64,000 nt of DNA, taken from contig CAZGTD010000005.1 of assembly GCA_964528425.1 (NCBI GenBank), forward strand, positions 1 through 64,000. Direction: 5' to 3'. Shown here piece by piece: positions 1-8,429 of the stretch. The translations under genes were made by a program, and so were the position numbers. The notes beneath the pieces were generated by a model. It did no database searches. It saw only the letters and a program-made list of their open reading frames with translations, and was not told where the DNA came from. How positions within the stretch are numbered: the first letter of the stretch is position 1; each line of letters begins with the position of its first letter. This DNA is from UBA3263 sp964528425. Lineage in GTDB: Bacteria; Bacteroidota; Bacteroidia; Bacteroidales; Muribaculaceae.

Positions 1-54
1 CAGGTATTTTTGCTCAACTACCTCAACGCCGTCTGCACCCGCGCCCAGCGCTGA
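1..54 (+). CDS. possible 3' end of an unidentified gene
   Basis: The first frame is open from the window edge and ends at TGA (52-54), giving 17 residues ending VCTRAQR. It would be the C-terminus of a plus-strand gene lying mostly outside the window. The fragment is too short to assign to a family, and an open frame of this length can occur by chance. Confidence 0.35.
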   Translation, partial: QVFLLNYLNAVCTRAQR

Positions 55-98
55 TTTCACCACCCAAGCAGCTCCGGAACCCAACTTGGCTTGGAAAG

Positions 99-129
99 TT
101 GCACGGTTTTAAAAATTTGCGTATATTTG
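99..129 (+). promoter_or_regulatory. Bacteroidetes-type promoter of the CoA-transferase gene
   Basis: TATATTTG at 122-129 fits the -7 consensus TAnnTTTG, and a TTG at 99-101 sits 20 bp upstream, the usual spacing for the -33 box. An inverted repeat TTTGCGT (116-122) / ACGCAAA (131-137) straddles the -7 box and could bind a regulator. The predicted transcript would have a leader of about 25 nt. Confidence 0.65.
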
Positions 130-162
130 CACGCAAATAACCATTCACAACATTTCTAATCC

Positions 163-1644
163 ATGGCATTCCCCATCATATCGGCCGAAGAGGCCGCAAG
201 CCATATTAAAAATGGCGCAACCATCGGTCTGAGCGGTTTCACCGCGTCCGGCGCACCGAAAGACACCTTTGATGCAGTTGCGGCTATTGCCACCGCCGAA
301 CACGAAGCCGGACGCCCCTACAAGGTTTCTATCTTCACCGGAGCTTCGACCAACAGCCACGTCGACGGCGCCCTTTCGCTGGCAAACGCAATTGACCGCC
401 GCGCCCCATATCAGAACACGCCCGACCTGCGCAAACGCATCAACTCACACGATGCCCACTACTTCGACCTCCACCTCTCCGAAATGGCCCAAAAGCTCCG
501 CTACGGCTTCTACGGACCGATGGATTTCGCGGTTATCGAAGCTGTCGACGTTACCGACGACGGCCGCCTGGTGCTCGGAACCGGCGCCGGCATTTCGCCG
601 ACAATCGCCGCCATGGCCGATAAGATTATTATTGAACTCAACTCCGGAATTTCACGCAAGCTCGAAGGACTCCACGACCTGTATCTGCCGGCCGACCCCC
701 CTATGCGCCGCGAAATTCCCATCTACAACGTTAACGACCGCATCGGCTCGCCCTATCTCTATGTCGACCCCAAAAAGGTTATCGGCATTGTTCCGACCAA
801 CGTTACCGACGGCGTAAAACCCTTCACAGCCCTCGACGAAACATCGGCCAAAATCGGTGCCAACGTTTGCGAATTCCTTGTCAGCGAACTGCGTGCCGGC
901 CGTCTGCCCAAAGGCTTCCTGCCTCTCCAGAGCGGCGTGGGCAACGTTGCCAACGCCGTGCTATACGGCCTGGCTGACGCCACTGAAATTCCGCCGTTTA
1001 CCATGTATACCGAAGTGGCCCAGGATGCCGTTCTCGACCTCATGGAGCGCGACCGCTGCAAATTTGTCAGCACCTGCTCGCTGACCATGAGCGACGACGC
1101 TCAGGCACGCCTATTTGCCCACGACGCCGAATTTACCCGCCGCATCTGCATCCGCCCGTCGGAACTCTCCAACTCGCCGGAAATTATTCGCCGCCTCGGC
1201 GTAATTGCCATGAACACCGCCCTGGAAGCCGACATTTTCGGCGCCATCAACTCAACCCACGTGCTCGGCACCAAGATGATGAACGGCATCGGCGGCTCCG
1301 GCGACTTTACGCGCAACAGCTACCTCTCTATCTTCTCCTGCCCCTCGGTCAGCAAAGGCGGCCTGATTTCCAATATCGTGCCCATGGTTGCCCATCAGGA
1401 CCATTCGGAGCACTCGGTCGACGTTCTCATCACCGACCAGGGCGTTGCCGACCTGCGCGGCAAAGACCCCGTTCAGCGCGCTGAACTTATTATTGAAAAC
1501 TGCGCCCACCCCGACTATAAGCCGCTGCTACGCGCATATCTGGCCAAAGGTCAGGGAGGTCAGACCCCCCATGTTCTCCCCGATGCTTTTGCATTCCACA
1601 CCGCCTTCAACGAAACCGGCGATATGAGAAACGCAAAACTCTGA
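163..1644 (+). CDS. acetyl-CoA hydrolase/transferase family; probable succinyl-CoA:acetate CoA-transferase
   Basis: This 493-residue protein belongs to the class I CoA-transferases of the acetyl-CoA hydrolase/succinyl-CoA:acetate CoA-transferase group. The probable catalytic glutamate, which forms the glutamyl-CoA thioester in this family, is E284 in YTEVAQDAV. The conserved glycine-rich GIGGSGDF segment lies in the C-terminal half. Length is normal for the family (about 500 residues). In gut Bacteroidales such enzymes interconvert succinyl-CoA and acetate in fermentative succinate, acetate or propionate metabolism; the exact acceptor cannot be told from sequence. The ATG at 163 lies about 25 nt after a good promoter. 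The gene stands alone and ends in a perfect 19-bp hairpin. Confidence 0.88.
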   Translation: MAFPIISAEEAASHIKNGATIGLSGFTASGAPKDTFDAVAAIATAEHEAGRPYKVSIFTGASTNSHVDGALSLANAIDRRAPYQNTPDLRKRINSHDAHYFDLHLSEMAQKLRYGFYGPMDFAVIEAVDVTDDGRLVLGTGAGISPTIAAMADKIIIELNSGISRKLEGLHDLYLPADPPMRREIPIYNVNDRIGSPYLYVDPKKVIGIVPTNVTDGVKPFTALDETSAKIGANVCEFLVSELRAGRLPKGFLPLQSGVGNVANAVLYGLADATEIPPFTMYTEVAQDAVLDLMERDRCKFVSTCSLTMSDDAQARLFAHDAEFTRRICIRPSELSNSPEIIRRLGVIAMNTALEADIFGAINSTHVLGTKMMNGIGGSGDFTRNSYLSIFSCPSVSKGGLISNIVPMVAHQDHSEHSVDVLITDQGVADLRGKDPVQRAELIIENCAHPDYKPLLRAYLAKGQGGQTPHVLPDAFAFHTAFNETGDMRNAKL

Positions 1645-1652
1645 AAAAACTT

Positions 1653-1693
1653 AAAGCAGCAAAGGCCCGCCGATGGCGGGCCTTTGCTGCTTT
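1653..1693. terminator. strong bidirectional terminator hairpin
   Basis: A perfect 19-bp inverted repeat (1653-1671 and 1675-1693, loop GAT) lies 9 bp after the CoA-transferase stop and 9 bp from the end of the convergent small TPR gene. AAA and TTT close the stem on both sides, so it can stop transcription from either direction. Confidence 0.9.
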
Positions 1694-1701
1694 ATAGGGG
1701 G

Positions 1702-1938
1702 TCAGGGATTATAGAGGTCGGGGTTAAAAAAGTCCATTATCGCATTGAGGTTACTCAACGCAACAGGCGCCGGGCCGTCGGGCGCAAGACCCGCCGCACG
1801 ATTCAGGTCGCTCATTGCCCCGGCGCGTTGCCCCAGGCGCCAGCGCAGGGTTCCGCGCCGATAATACGCGTCGGCATCCTCCGGATTCGCATCAATGCGC
1901 TCCGAAAGCCGGTCGATTTCCTCTTCAATCTCGTTCAT
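1702..1938 (-). CDS. small tetratricopeptide-repeat protein
   Basis: With the ATG at 1938 this is a 78-residue protein containing roughly one and a half TPR units (residues about 5-60): ANPEDADAYYRRGTLRWRLGQ is followed by a second helix pair and by LAPDGPAPVALSNLNAI. I prefer MNEIEEEID over a start 33 nt further upstream because the shorter form begins at the TPR-like helix and limits the overlap with the preceding gene to 14 bp. It is the last gene of the FKBP-GldE-GldD-PPTase operon. TPR proteins mediate protein-protein contacts; the partner is unknown. Confidence 0.65.
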   Translation of the reverse strand: MNEIEEEIDRLSERIDANPEDADAYYRRGTLRWRLGQRAGAMSDLNRAAGLAPDGPAPVALSNLNAIMDFFNPDLYNP

Positions 1939-2389
1939 AGGCGGTTGACAGCGTGTAGTCATCGGTTTCAATGGTTTGCAGCCTAAAGCGGCGTCCGTCG
2001 GGGGTTATGGCCTCCGTGGGGCAGGTCAGGCGGATTGATGCCAAGCCTATCGACGGGATTCCCGCAGCCTTGAATACGGCCTCCTTGCAGGTCCAGGCCT
2101 CAAGCAAACGCTCGCCCCAGAGCGGAAGTTCGTCGGGGTTCATAAACTTGGAAATTACCCGTTGCAGCTGCTCGAGCCTCGGCTCTTCGATATCGATGCC
2201 TATGCGGCGGTCGGGATCCACCCCTACAGCCGCGAAGTTGCGGCTATGCGAAATGGAAATATGCAATGGCGAATCAACAAGCAGCGGCGCGCCGTCGGGG
2301 TCGTGGATAACCCTCGCACCGGAACCCGCAGCCCGGGCTATAAGCCGGTCAACGACGCGGCGGCCGCCGGGAGCAATATACACGTTCAT
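1925..2389 (-). CDS. 4'-phosphopantetheinyl transferase superfamily protein
   Basis: This 154-residue protein carries the two signatures of the Sfp/AcpT superfamily: GIDIEE with Mg-binding D66 and E68, and WTCKEAVFKA with K102, E103 and K108. Such enzymes move phosphopantetheine from CoA to a serine of a carrier protein. It is shorter than Sfp (about 220 residues), closer to single-domain or compact Bacteroidetes forms. Its ATG overlaps the gldD-like stop (ATGA), so translation is probably coupled. An sfp-like gene next to gldD and gldE recalls Flavobacterium gliding loci; a role in secretion is not implied. The carrier protein cannot be named. Confidence 0.82.
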   Translation of the reverse strand: MNVYIAPGGRRVVDRLIARAAGSGARVIHDPDGAPLLVDSPLHISISHSRNFAAVGVDPDRRIGIDIEEPRLEQLQRVISKFMNPDELPLWGERLLEAWTCKEAVFKAAGIPSIGLASIRLTCPTEAITPDGRRFRLQTIETDDYTLSTAYERD

Positions 2390-2901
2390 TTCAAAATATG
2401 GGCTAAATCGACCGCCAGAGCCTCTATCTGGGGCTTTACGGAGTCGGGTGGAACAGTTGCACCCCAGCTGCTGACGGCAACGCCTGAGAGCACATATGAG
2501 GCCGAATCGGTCATTATAAACTGAACCGGGGTTGATAATGCAGTCGGGGCGACTATCAGCTCGCGGCCGGGAGCCGAGGCAACCTGCGCCGGCCGGTCGC
2601 CGAGGTTACGGCCTATGCGTTCGCGGCGGTTGGCGATAACGTCGGCCCAATCATCGCCAACGGTCAGAGTGCAGTTAACCGTTACTCCATAGGCCGGATA
2701 AACAATATTGAACCATTGGGGCGAAAGCGAATCAACCCGGGCAGAGTCATTGACCATAAGCTCCAGCGGTCCGAAACCGACCGGGCGATAGGCGGCCGGG
2801 TAAACTTCAACGCGCGGATAAGCCTCCGGACGCGGAATCGGGGCCGGGCGGGAGCAGCAACATAAAAGCGCTGCCGGTAGCAAAATGCGCAATATTTTCA
2901 T
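2386..2901 (-). CDS. gldD: GldD-like lipoprotein
   Basis: With the ATG at 2901 this is a 171-residue lipoprotein with a short signal peptide ending in a cysteine cluster (C14-C16). The region after the signal, PRPEAYPRVEVYPAAYRP, resembles the proline/tyrosine-rich N-terminus of GldD. In Flavobacterium GldD is needed for gliding and, with GldE, is encoded beside it; non-gliding Bacteroidales keep the pair with an unknown cell-envelope role. I rejected the start 78 nt upstream because it would hide the lipoprotein signal. The ATG overlaps the gldE stop (ATGA) and the stop overlaps the PPTase start (ATGA). Confidence 0.75.
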   Translation of the reverse strand: MKILRILLPAALLCCCSRPAPIPRPEAYPRVEVYPAAYRPVGFGPLELMVNDSARVDSLSPQWFNIVYPAYGVTVNCTLTVGDDWADVIANRRERIGRNLGDRPAQVASAPGRELIVAPTALSTPVQFIMTDSASYVLSGVAVSSWGATVPPDSVKPQIEALAVDLAHILK

Positions 2902-4193
2902 TGCTGGATTTCGGGCATAACCTTTACGCGCACCGAAACGATGCGGTGGTTGGCGATGTCGAGAATAAGAAAGCGGCAACGGCCATAGACCAGGCTCTCC
3001 TTCTCGCGCGGAAAGTCACCCTTGATTGCCAGCAGCATGCCGGCCAGGGTTTCGCAGTCTTCAATAACCGGGCCGTAGAGTTCCTCGGCCTCATCTTCCT
3101 GCTCGGTTACGCGGAAAAAGTCATTGAGCAAGGTTTTGCCCTCGAAAATATAAGTATTGTCCGGAAGTTTCTTATAGGTCTTTTCAACTTCGTCGTATTC
3201 GTCGTCGATATCGCCGACAATCTCCTCAAGAACATCTTCGAGGGTAACTATGCCGCGTGTGCCTCCGAACTCGTCAACAACAATGGCCATGTGAACCTTA
3301 CGGCGGCGGAAATCTTCGAGCAGATCGTCTATCATGCGCGATTCCGGCACGAAATATGCCGGGCGCAGCAGAGTCTGCCAGCGGAAACCGTCGGGGCGCT
3401 TTTCAACATAGGGGAGCAGGTCGCGCGAGTAAAGAATGCCGCGAATGTTGTCTTGCGAGCCTTCATAAACAGGAATACGCGCATAGCCCGACTCATTTAC
3501 CTCGGCCAGAACCTCGCTGAATGATGCATCGATTGATATATCAGTTATGTCAACGCGCGGAGTCATGACCTCGCTGGCTGTTGTGTCGCCGAAACGGAGA
3601 ATTTCCTGAAGCAGCCGCGAGTCGTCGCGCTTTTCAACGTCGGTCAGCTCTAGGGCCTGCGAAAGTTCGTCGGTTGAAATGTTCTGCGGCTTCTTTTCAA
3701 CCACACGGTGAACAATCGCCGAGCTGCTGACGAGCAATCCGCTGAACGGACGCAGAAAAGCGGTCAGCACACGCCATACGCCGGCAGTTGCGCGCGCCCA
3801 TTTCAGCGGCGTGCGTTGCGCAGCGAGTTTGGGCAGGATTTCGCCGAAAAGAAGAATAAGGAAGGTCAGCAGAACGGTCTGCAACACGAAACTGAGAATC
3901 TCCGGCATGTTCCTGAACACCGGACCGAGACCATAATTGGTAAGAACAACTATGGCAATATTGACCATGTTGTTTGCAATCAGAATCGTTGCCAGCAATC
4001 GCTCGGACTGGCGCAAAAGATTGCGCACACCCAGGGTCGATTCGGGGCCGTCGGCTTCGTCGGCCTCATTGAGCTCTTTGCGCGTGATTGAAAAGAACGC
4101 GATTTCACTTCCCGACACGAAGCCGGAAATTGCCAGACACACCATGGCGATGACCAGGGCGACTATCTGTCCACTTGATAACGGGTCTATCAT
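2898..4193 (-). CDS. gldE: GldE-type CNNM/CBS-domain membrane protein (hemolysin C/CorC family)
   Basis: The 431-residue protein begins with an N-terminal CNNM domain of about four membrane segments (roughly 9-35, 67-89, 100-125, 142-158). A CBS pair (about 205-325, including FGGTRGIVTLEDVLEEIVGDI) and a C-terminal CorC/HlyC domain (about 345-425) follow. This architecture is shared by Mg/Co efflux-type proteins and by GldE. Its position directly before the gldD-like gene supports GldE. I use the ATG at 4193; the codon before it is a TTG. The ATG shares one base with the stop of the preceding FKBP gene (TGATG), indicating coupled translation. Confidence 0.85.
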   Translation of the reverse strand: MIDPLSSGQIVALVIAMVCLAISGFVSGSEIAFFSITRKELNEADEADGPESTLGVRNLLRQSERLLATILIANNMVNIAIVVLTNYGLGPVFRNMPEILSFVLQTVLLTFLILLFGEILPKLAAQRTPLKWARATAGVWRVLTAFLRPFSGLLVSSSAIVHRVVEKKPQNISTDELSQALELTDVEKRDDSRLLQEILRFGDTTASEVMTPRVDITDISIDASFSEVLAEVNESGYARIPVYEGSQDNIRGILYSRDLLPYVEKRPDGFRWQTLLRPAYFVPESRMIDDLLEDFRRRKVHMAIVVDEFGGTRGIVTLEDVLEEIVGDIDDEYDEVEKTYKKLPDNTYIFEGKTLLNDFFRVTEQEDEAEELYGPVIEDCETLAGMLLAIKGDFPREKESLVYGRCRFLILDIANHRIVSVRVKVMPEIQQ

Positions 4194-5092
4194 CAATTAT
4201 AGGGAGTGACGGTTACTTCTGCGATAATTGTTTCGCAAGGGCCGATTTTGGATTCGGGGTCGCCGGGGGTGCCGTAGGCCAGACGATAGGGAACAATGAA
4301 TACCGAAGTTTCGCCAATCGACATATAGGGCAGAACCGATTCAAGCACCGGATGCTGAGGCTCACCCGCAAATACGGCCCGAGGGGCAATCGAACGGATA
4401 ACCTGACCGGAGTCGGCACGCCGCTCGGTAATGGCAACCGTTACCGGCAGGTTCGGGTTAATAACATCGCCCGAACCGGGAGTTACGGTTTTGCGCAGAA
4501 GGCCGTCGGGTCCCACTGCACTGAAGTCAGGATTGGTTTTATATCTGGCAATTACGGCATCGCCCATCATGCGGTTCTGGCGGGCCTCCTCGGAATTATA
4601 TATGCCGGCCTGGGCGCGCTCCCGGGCGCGAAGTTCAAGAGTAGTTGTCATCTGCTGATACACGGCCTGCATTTCGCGCAACTCTTCGAAATTAAGCGAA
4701 TCGAGCAGAAAGGCATCGGAAATAGCATTGAGAAGTTTTTCTTTCGAAAAATTCTCCATCGAAGCATGGTCGCGATATATCTCCATGATTTCCATGCCCA
4801 TCTGAAGGCCGGAGATATACGAAAGGTTTGCCGTGTCGGCGGCAAGCACTGTGCGTATGCCGCGAAGCATTTCCTGCTTGTCAGAGCCGATCAGATCGTG
4901 TGAATAACTACGGTAACGGTTATTGAAAACACCTCCGATAAAGGTTCCGTCAACGGCAACTATAGAGTCGCTGAAATCACCGGCCTTTGCCAGCTTATCC
5001 TCATAGAGGCCCTTGATCGAGGTCGGTTTAGAAACGTTGGAGCAACCGCACAAAGCGGCTGCTCCAAGGATCAGTGCAATCAGTTTTTTCAT
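4193..5092 (-). CDS. FKBP-type peptidyl-prolyl isomerase lipoprotein
   Basis: This 299-residue protein has a lipoprotein signal (lipobox ending at C17), a helical middle region (about 60-190) typical of FKBP N-terminal domains, and a C-terminal FKBP-like domain (about 200-299). That domain contains the YMSIGETSVFIVPYRLAYG segment and ends with the GPCETIIAEV strand. FKBPs catalyse proline isomerisation and act as periplasmic chaperones; this one would be membrane-anchored. Some active-site aromatics of canonical FKBP are not obvious, so catalytic activity is uncertain. ATGA overlap with the upstream FklB-like gene and TGATG with gldE place it in one operon. Confidence 0.82.
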   Translation of the reverse strand: MKKLIALILGAAALCGCSNVSKPTSIKGLYEDKLAKAGDFSDSIVAVDGTFIGGVFNNRYRSYSHDLIGSDKQEMLRGIRTVLAADTANLSYISGLQMGMEIMEIYRDHASMENFSKEKLLNAISDAFLLDSLNFEELREMQAVYQQMTTTLELRARERAQAGIYNSEEARQNRMMGDAVIARYKTNPDFSAVGPDGLLRKTVTPGSGDVINPNLPVTVAITERRADSGQVIRSIAPRAVFAGEPQHPVLESVLPYMSIGETSVFIVPYRLAYGTPGDPESKIGPCETIIAEVTVTPYN

Positions 5093-5709
5093 TTGCCTAA
5101 AACTTCGAGAAGCTCAACATCGAAAATAAGGGTTGAGTTAGGGCCGATAACGCCGCCGGCACCCTGCGGGCCATAGGCCAGCTGCGACGGAATGTGCAGA
5201 CGCCACTTCGAGCCGGCTTTCATCAGCTGAAGGGCTTCGACCCATCCGGGAATCACCTGCGTAACTCCAAAGGTTGCAGGTTCGCCGCGCTCTACCGAGC
5301 TGTCGAAAACAGTGCCGTCGATGAGGCGGCCGGTATAATGTACCTTTACCTGGTCCTGGGCAGTAGGCTGAGGGCCGGTGCCTTCGGTCAGCACCTCATA
5401 TTGCAATCCGGAGGGAAGGGTAACTACTTCGGGGCGCTTGGCGTTGGCTTCGAGATGAGCTTTGCCGGCCTGCTCGTTAACCTGAGCCGCGGCAGCTGCC
5501 TGAGCCTGCATTTCCTGCTCCATAGCGGTGAAATACTGGCGGATGGTTTCCTTGGCCTCATCGTAGGTCATTGAAAGTTCGTGGCCGTTGAAGGCGGCGT
5601 TGAGGCCGTCGGCGAATTTTTTAACGTCGAGTTCCTTGATGCCCGACGAGCGGAAATTGTTGGCCATGCTCATGCCGAGGGCATAGCTGATTTTTTCAAG
5701 TTCAGTCAT
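5089..5709 (-). CDS. FklB/Mip-like FKBP peptidyl-prolyl isomerase
   Basis: The 206-residue protein has an N-terminal FKBP dimerisation domain (about 1-70, beginning ELEKISYALGMSMANNF). An alanine/glutamine-rich helix (about 72-95) and a canonical FKBP domain (about 97-206) with VKVHYTGRLIDGTVFDSS, VIPGWVEALQLM and IPSQLAYG follow. It resembles FklB/Mip proteins but has no signal peptide, so it may be cytoplasmic or exported by other means. It is the first gene of the minus-strand run FKBP, FKBP lipoprotein, gldE, gldD, PPTase, TPR, and lies only 23 bp after pfkA, so co-transcription with pfkA is possible. Confidence 0.88.
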   Translation of the reverse strand: MTELEKISYALGMSMANNFRSSGIKELDVKKFADGLNAAFNGHELSMTYDEAKETIRQYFTAMEQEMQAQAAAAAQVNEQAGKAHLEANAKRPEVVTLPSGLQYEVLTEGTGPQPTAQDQVKVHYTGRLIDGTVFDSSVERGEPATFGVTQVIPGWVEALQLMKAGSKWRLHIPSQLAYGPQGAGGVIGPNSTLIFDVELLEVLGK

Positions 5710-5732
5710 TTGTTTTTTGGTATAGTGAGGGG

Positions 5733-6713
5733 TTAAATTGAGAGTCGGCGAAGGGTTTCAAGAAGCGAACGGTCAATCGGCTTGTCGTTTTTAATGGCCT
5801 TGGTGAAAGGAACATAAACAATCTGGTCATTCTGAATACCGATCATAACGTTGCGCTGGTCTTCCATCAGCGCGTCGACTGCCGCCGCGCCCATGCGCGA
5901 TGCCAGAATGCGGTCGGTAGCCGTAGGTGAGCCGCCGCGCTGCAGATGGCCCAGAATCGAAACGCGAACATCATAGTTGGGATATTCGCGATGAACGCGT
6001 TCGGCCAGCCCCATTGCACCGCCCGTTACCGGGCTTTCGGCAACGAGCACTATCGATGAGTTCTTGCTCTTGCGGAAGCCGTTTTTAATAAGTTCGGCAA
6101 GCTGGTCGACCTCGGTTGAGATTTCGGGAATAATCGCAGCCTCGGCGCCGGTTGCAATTGCGCCGTTGAGAGCCAGGAAACCGGCATCGCGGCCCATAAC
6201 TTCGATAAAGAATAGACGCTCGTGGCTGGTTGCGGTGTCGCGGATTTTATCGACACACTCCATAATGGTGTTCAGGGCAGTATCGTAACCAATGGTTTTG
6301 TCAGTGCCGTAAAGGTCGTTATCGATAGTGCCCGGCAACCCTATGCATGGGAAATTGAATTCATTGGCAAAGATGCGCGCGCCGGTCAGCGAGCCGTCGC
6401 CGCCGATAACAACGAGGGCATCGATTCCGTGGCGGCGCAGGTTATCGTAGGCCAGCTGGCGGCCTTCGGGCGTTTGGAATTCCTTGCAGCGGGCGGTTTT
6501 CAGAATCGTTCCGCCGGCCTGGATTATGTTGCTGACGTTCTGCGTCTTGAAGTCTACGATTTCATCAGTCAACAAGCCCTTATATCCGCGATATATACCT
6601 TTGACCTTAAAACCGTTATAGATTGCCGAACGGGTCACGGCACGAATAGCGGCATTCATGCCGGGGGCATCGCCTCCGGAGGTCAATATGCCGATGCACT
6701 TAATCTCTGCCAT
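5733..6713 (-). CDS. pfkA: ATP-dependent 6-phosphofructokinase
   Basis: This 326-residue enzyme is full length for the bacterial PfkA class. It has the N-terminal GILTSGGDAPGMN ATP-binding loop, GGDGS, the catalytic TIDND segment with Asp, the MGRDAGFLAL substrate loop and a C-terminal LGHLQRGGSPTATDR. It phosphorylates fructose 6-phosphate, the committed step of glycolysis. The glycine in GGDGS suggests ATP rather than pyrophosphate as donor (known for the family). Its promoter element lies 35-42 nt upstream. The following FKBP gene is in the same direction with a 23-bp gap and no hairpin between. Confidence 0.95.
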   Translation of the reverse strand: MAEIKCIGILTSGGDAPGMNAAIRAVTRSAIYNGFKVKGIYRGYKGLLTDEIVDFKTQNVSNIIQAGGTILKTARCKEFQTPEGRQLAYDNLRRHGIDALVVIGGDGSLTGARIFANEFNFPCIGLPGTIDNDLYGTDKTIGYDTALNTIMECVDKIRDTATSHERLFFIEVMGRDAGFLALNGAIATGAEAAIIPEISTEVDQLAELIKNGFRKSKNSSIVLVAESPVTGGAMGLAERVHREYPNYDVRVSILGHLQRGGSPTATDRILASRMGAAAVDALMEDQRNVMIGIQNDQIVYVPFTKAIKNDKPIDRSLLETLRRLSI

Positions 6714-6747
6714 AGTTCACTTTTTTGTTTTTACTTATATAACACCG

Positions 6748-6755
6748 CAAAGTTA
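6748..6755 (-). promoter_or_regulatory. -7 promoter element of pfkA
   Basis: On the minus strand this reads TAACTTTG, a match to TAnnTTTG, placed about 35 nt before the pfkA start. The -33 region is T-rich but without a clear TTTG. Confidence 0.55.
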
Positions 6756-6893
6756 CGGAAAAAAGTTAAATATCTAAAAAAGAAACGTTAAAATTCTCTT
6801 CCGCAACTCAAGTCCAATAAGTTATCATCAATCTCCATAGCCCACGACATGAAGCAACACCCCATGGCGGTGTACAAGGGGGGGATTTATTTA

Positions 6894-8429
6894 TCAGCGG
6901 CTGTGTTGCATCTTTTCGGGCTCGCCGGGATACCACCAACCGTAACCGTGGTCAGTATATGTACCGTTTTCGGGGTAGTACTCGTATCTGACATCGTATT
7001 CAAATTCAAGCAACCGGTCGAAATGCTCCGGAATTTCGCCGCCGATGCGGTTGCCCTGACACCAAAGGCGCAATGGCTTCATTGAAGTGATGTCAATTTT
7101 GCGCATGCGGTTGTAGGAGCAGTCAAGGCGTTCGAATGTGTCACGGTCGGGCGCGCTGATATCAAGTTCCTCCAACTTATTGTAACTGCAATATAGCCAG
7201 CGGATTTTCTTGCAACCGGCAATGCTGAGGCTGGTGAGCCCGTTGTCGGAGCAATGCAATTCGCTAAGGTTGCGGAAGCCATCGAGATTTAGCGTGCCAA
7301 ATTGATTGGAATAGCAATAATAATTCGACAACACTTCCTTTTGGTCGCTCACATCCACGCTTTTTAGTCGGTTGTCATAGCAATAGAGCCAGTCAAGACG
7401 CGGGCATCCTTTCACGTTGAGTTCGGTCAGCTCATTCTCGCCGCAGTTGAGCAGACGAAGCAGCGGAGAATTACTTAAGTCGAGTGAAGTAAGTTCATTG
7501 GAATAGCAAAACAATGATATCAAATGTCCTCTACGGGGAATATTGATTTCATGAATCTGATTTCTATATATAGACACAGTACTTAGCCATTCACATCTTT
7601 CCAAGTCAATCGACCTTAAGTTGCAATCATTAACCTGAAGTTCGGTAATTGTTGATGACCAACCGATGTTAATCTCGCTCAAAGGATTGTATGAGATTGA
7701 TAAGCGACTGAGATTAAGGCATTTCTCCAGATTTATCTGTTTGAGCCCTACATTTGTGGCATCAATATAATTGAGCAACGGGCAGTCTGACACGTTAATC
7801 TCAGAAATCTGATTTTTGGAGCATCGCAAACTTTCTAAGGCCTTGCACCCCGAGAGGTTAATTTTGCCTTTTATGTTACGATCGCCAAGATATAAATTCA
7901 GTCGACCATTCTCATAGTTCACCTCGGTGCCCCAATCGTTGATTGGCAAGTCGGATCCCCATTTGGCGGCCCACTTGCAGTCAGCCAAGCCCGCGTCATC
8001 GTAAAGGCGCATCAAATAGGTTCGAACCTCATCCTCCCCGGGCAATTGAATTATCTTCGGCTCCTGGGTAATGGTGATTTCGGCAGATGCATGCCCGGCA
8101 ATGATGGTAAACGAGTATGAACGCTGCCTGGCGTCTATGCCGACGTTTGGTGCTACAACAACCGTTATTTCGTTCTCACCTGCCCGGCCATTTTCCTGCA
8201 AGAGAGATGCAACAGATCCTTCGCTATATCTGCTATGTTCAACAGTCCAGTCGGCATTTGTGACGAAGCGAATTGCCAGATCGCAACCCTCGGCAGGCGT
8301 CCCGAAGGTTGACGTTCCATTCAGCATTTTCACATAATCGGGTTCACGAACCGGTGGCTCGTCTTCGCCATTATTTTGGCAACCAACGAACAACACACCT
8401 ACCACCATAAGAACCCCGAGCCGTTTCAT
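6894..8429 (-). CDS. BACON + leucine-rich-repeat surface lipoprotein
   Basis: The 511-residue protein has a lipobox ending at C17, a BACON-like domain (about 33-118, with FVTNADWTVE and the closing ITITQEP) and then about a dozen leucine-rich repeats (about 185-470). The repeats have the pattern L-x-x-L-x-C-x-x-N-x-L-x-x-L-x-L/I-x-x-C, typical of Bacteroidetes cell-surface LRR proteins. Likely an outer-membrane-anchored adhesin or glycan/protein-binding protein; the ligand is unknown. Base composition is clearly AT-richer than neighbours, especially at 7500-8430, suggesting transfer. Its ATG overlaps the stop of the upstream unknown gene (ATGA), so the two form one unit. Confidence 0.85.
   Translation of the reverse strand: MKRLGVLMVVGVLFVGCQNNGEDEPPVREPDYVKMLNGTSTFGTPAEGCDLAIRFVTNADWTVEHSRYSEGSVASLLQENGRAGENEITVVVAPNVGIDARQRSYSFTIIAGHASAEITITQEPKIIQLPGEDEVRTYLMRLYDDAGLADCKWAAKWGSDLPINDWGTEVNYENGRLNLYLGDRNIKGKINLSGCKALESLRCSKNQISEINVSDCPLLNYIDATNVGLKQINLEKCLNLSRLSISYNPLSEINIGWSSTITELQVNDCNLRSIDLERCEWLSTVSIYRNQIHEINIPRRGHLISLFCYSNELTSLDLSNSPLLRLLNCGENELTELNVKGCPRLDWLYCYDNRLKSVDVSDQKEVLSNYYCYSNQFGTLNLDGFRNLSELHCSDNGLTSLSIAGCKKIRWLYCSYNKLEELDISAPDRDTFERLDCSYNRMRKIDITSMKPLRLWCQGNRIGGEIPEHFDRLLEFEYDVRYEYYPENGTYTDHGYGWWYPGEPEKMQHSR

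Noticed and set aside
2902..2979. Upstream start of the GldD-like gene
   Set aside because: It would place 26 basic residues before a clear lipoprotein signal; the ATG at 2901 also gives the ATGA overlap seen throughout the operon.
6878..6884. Run of seven Gs as a phase-variation tract
   Set aside because: It lies beyond the stop codon of the LRR gene and not in a promoter or coding frame.
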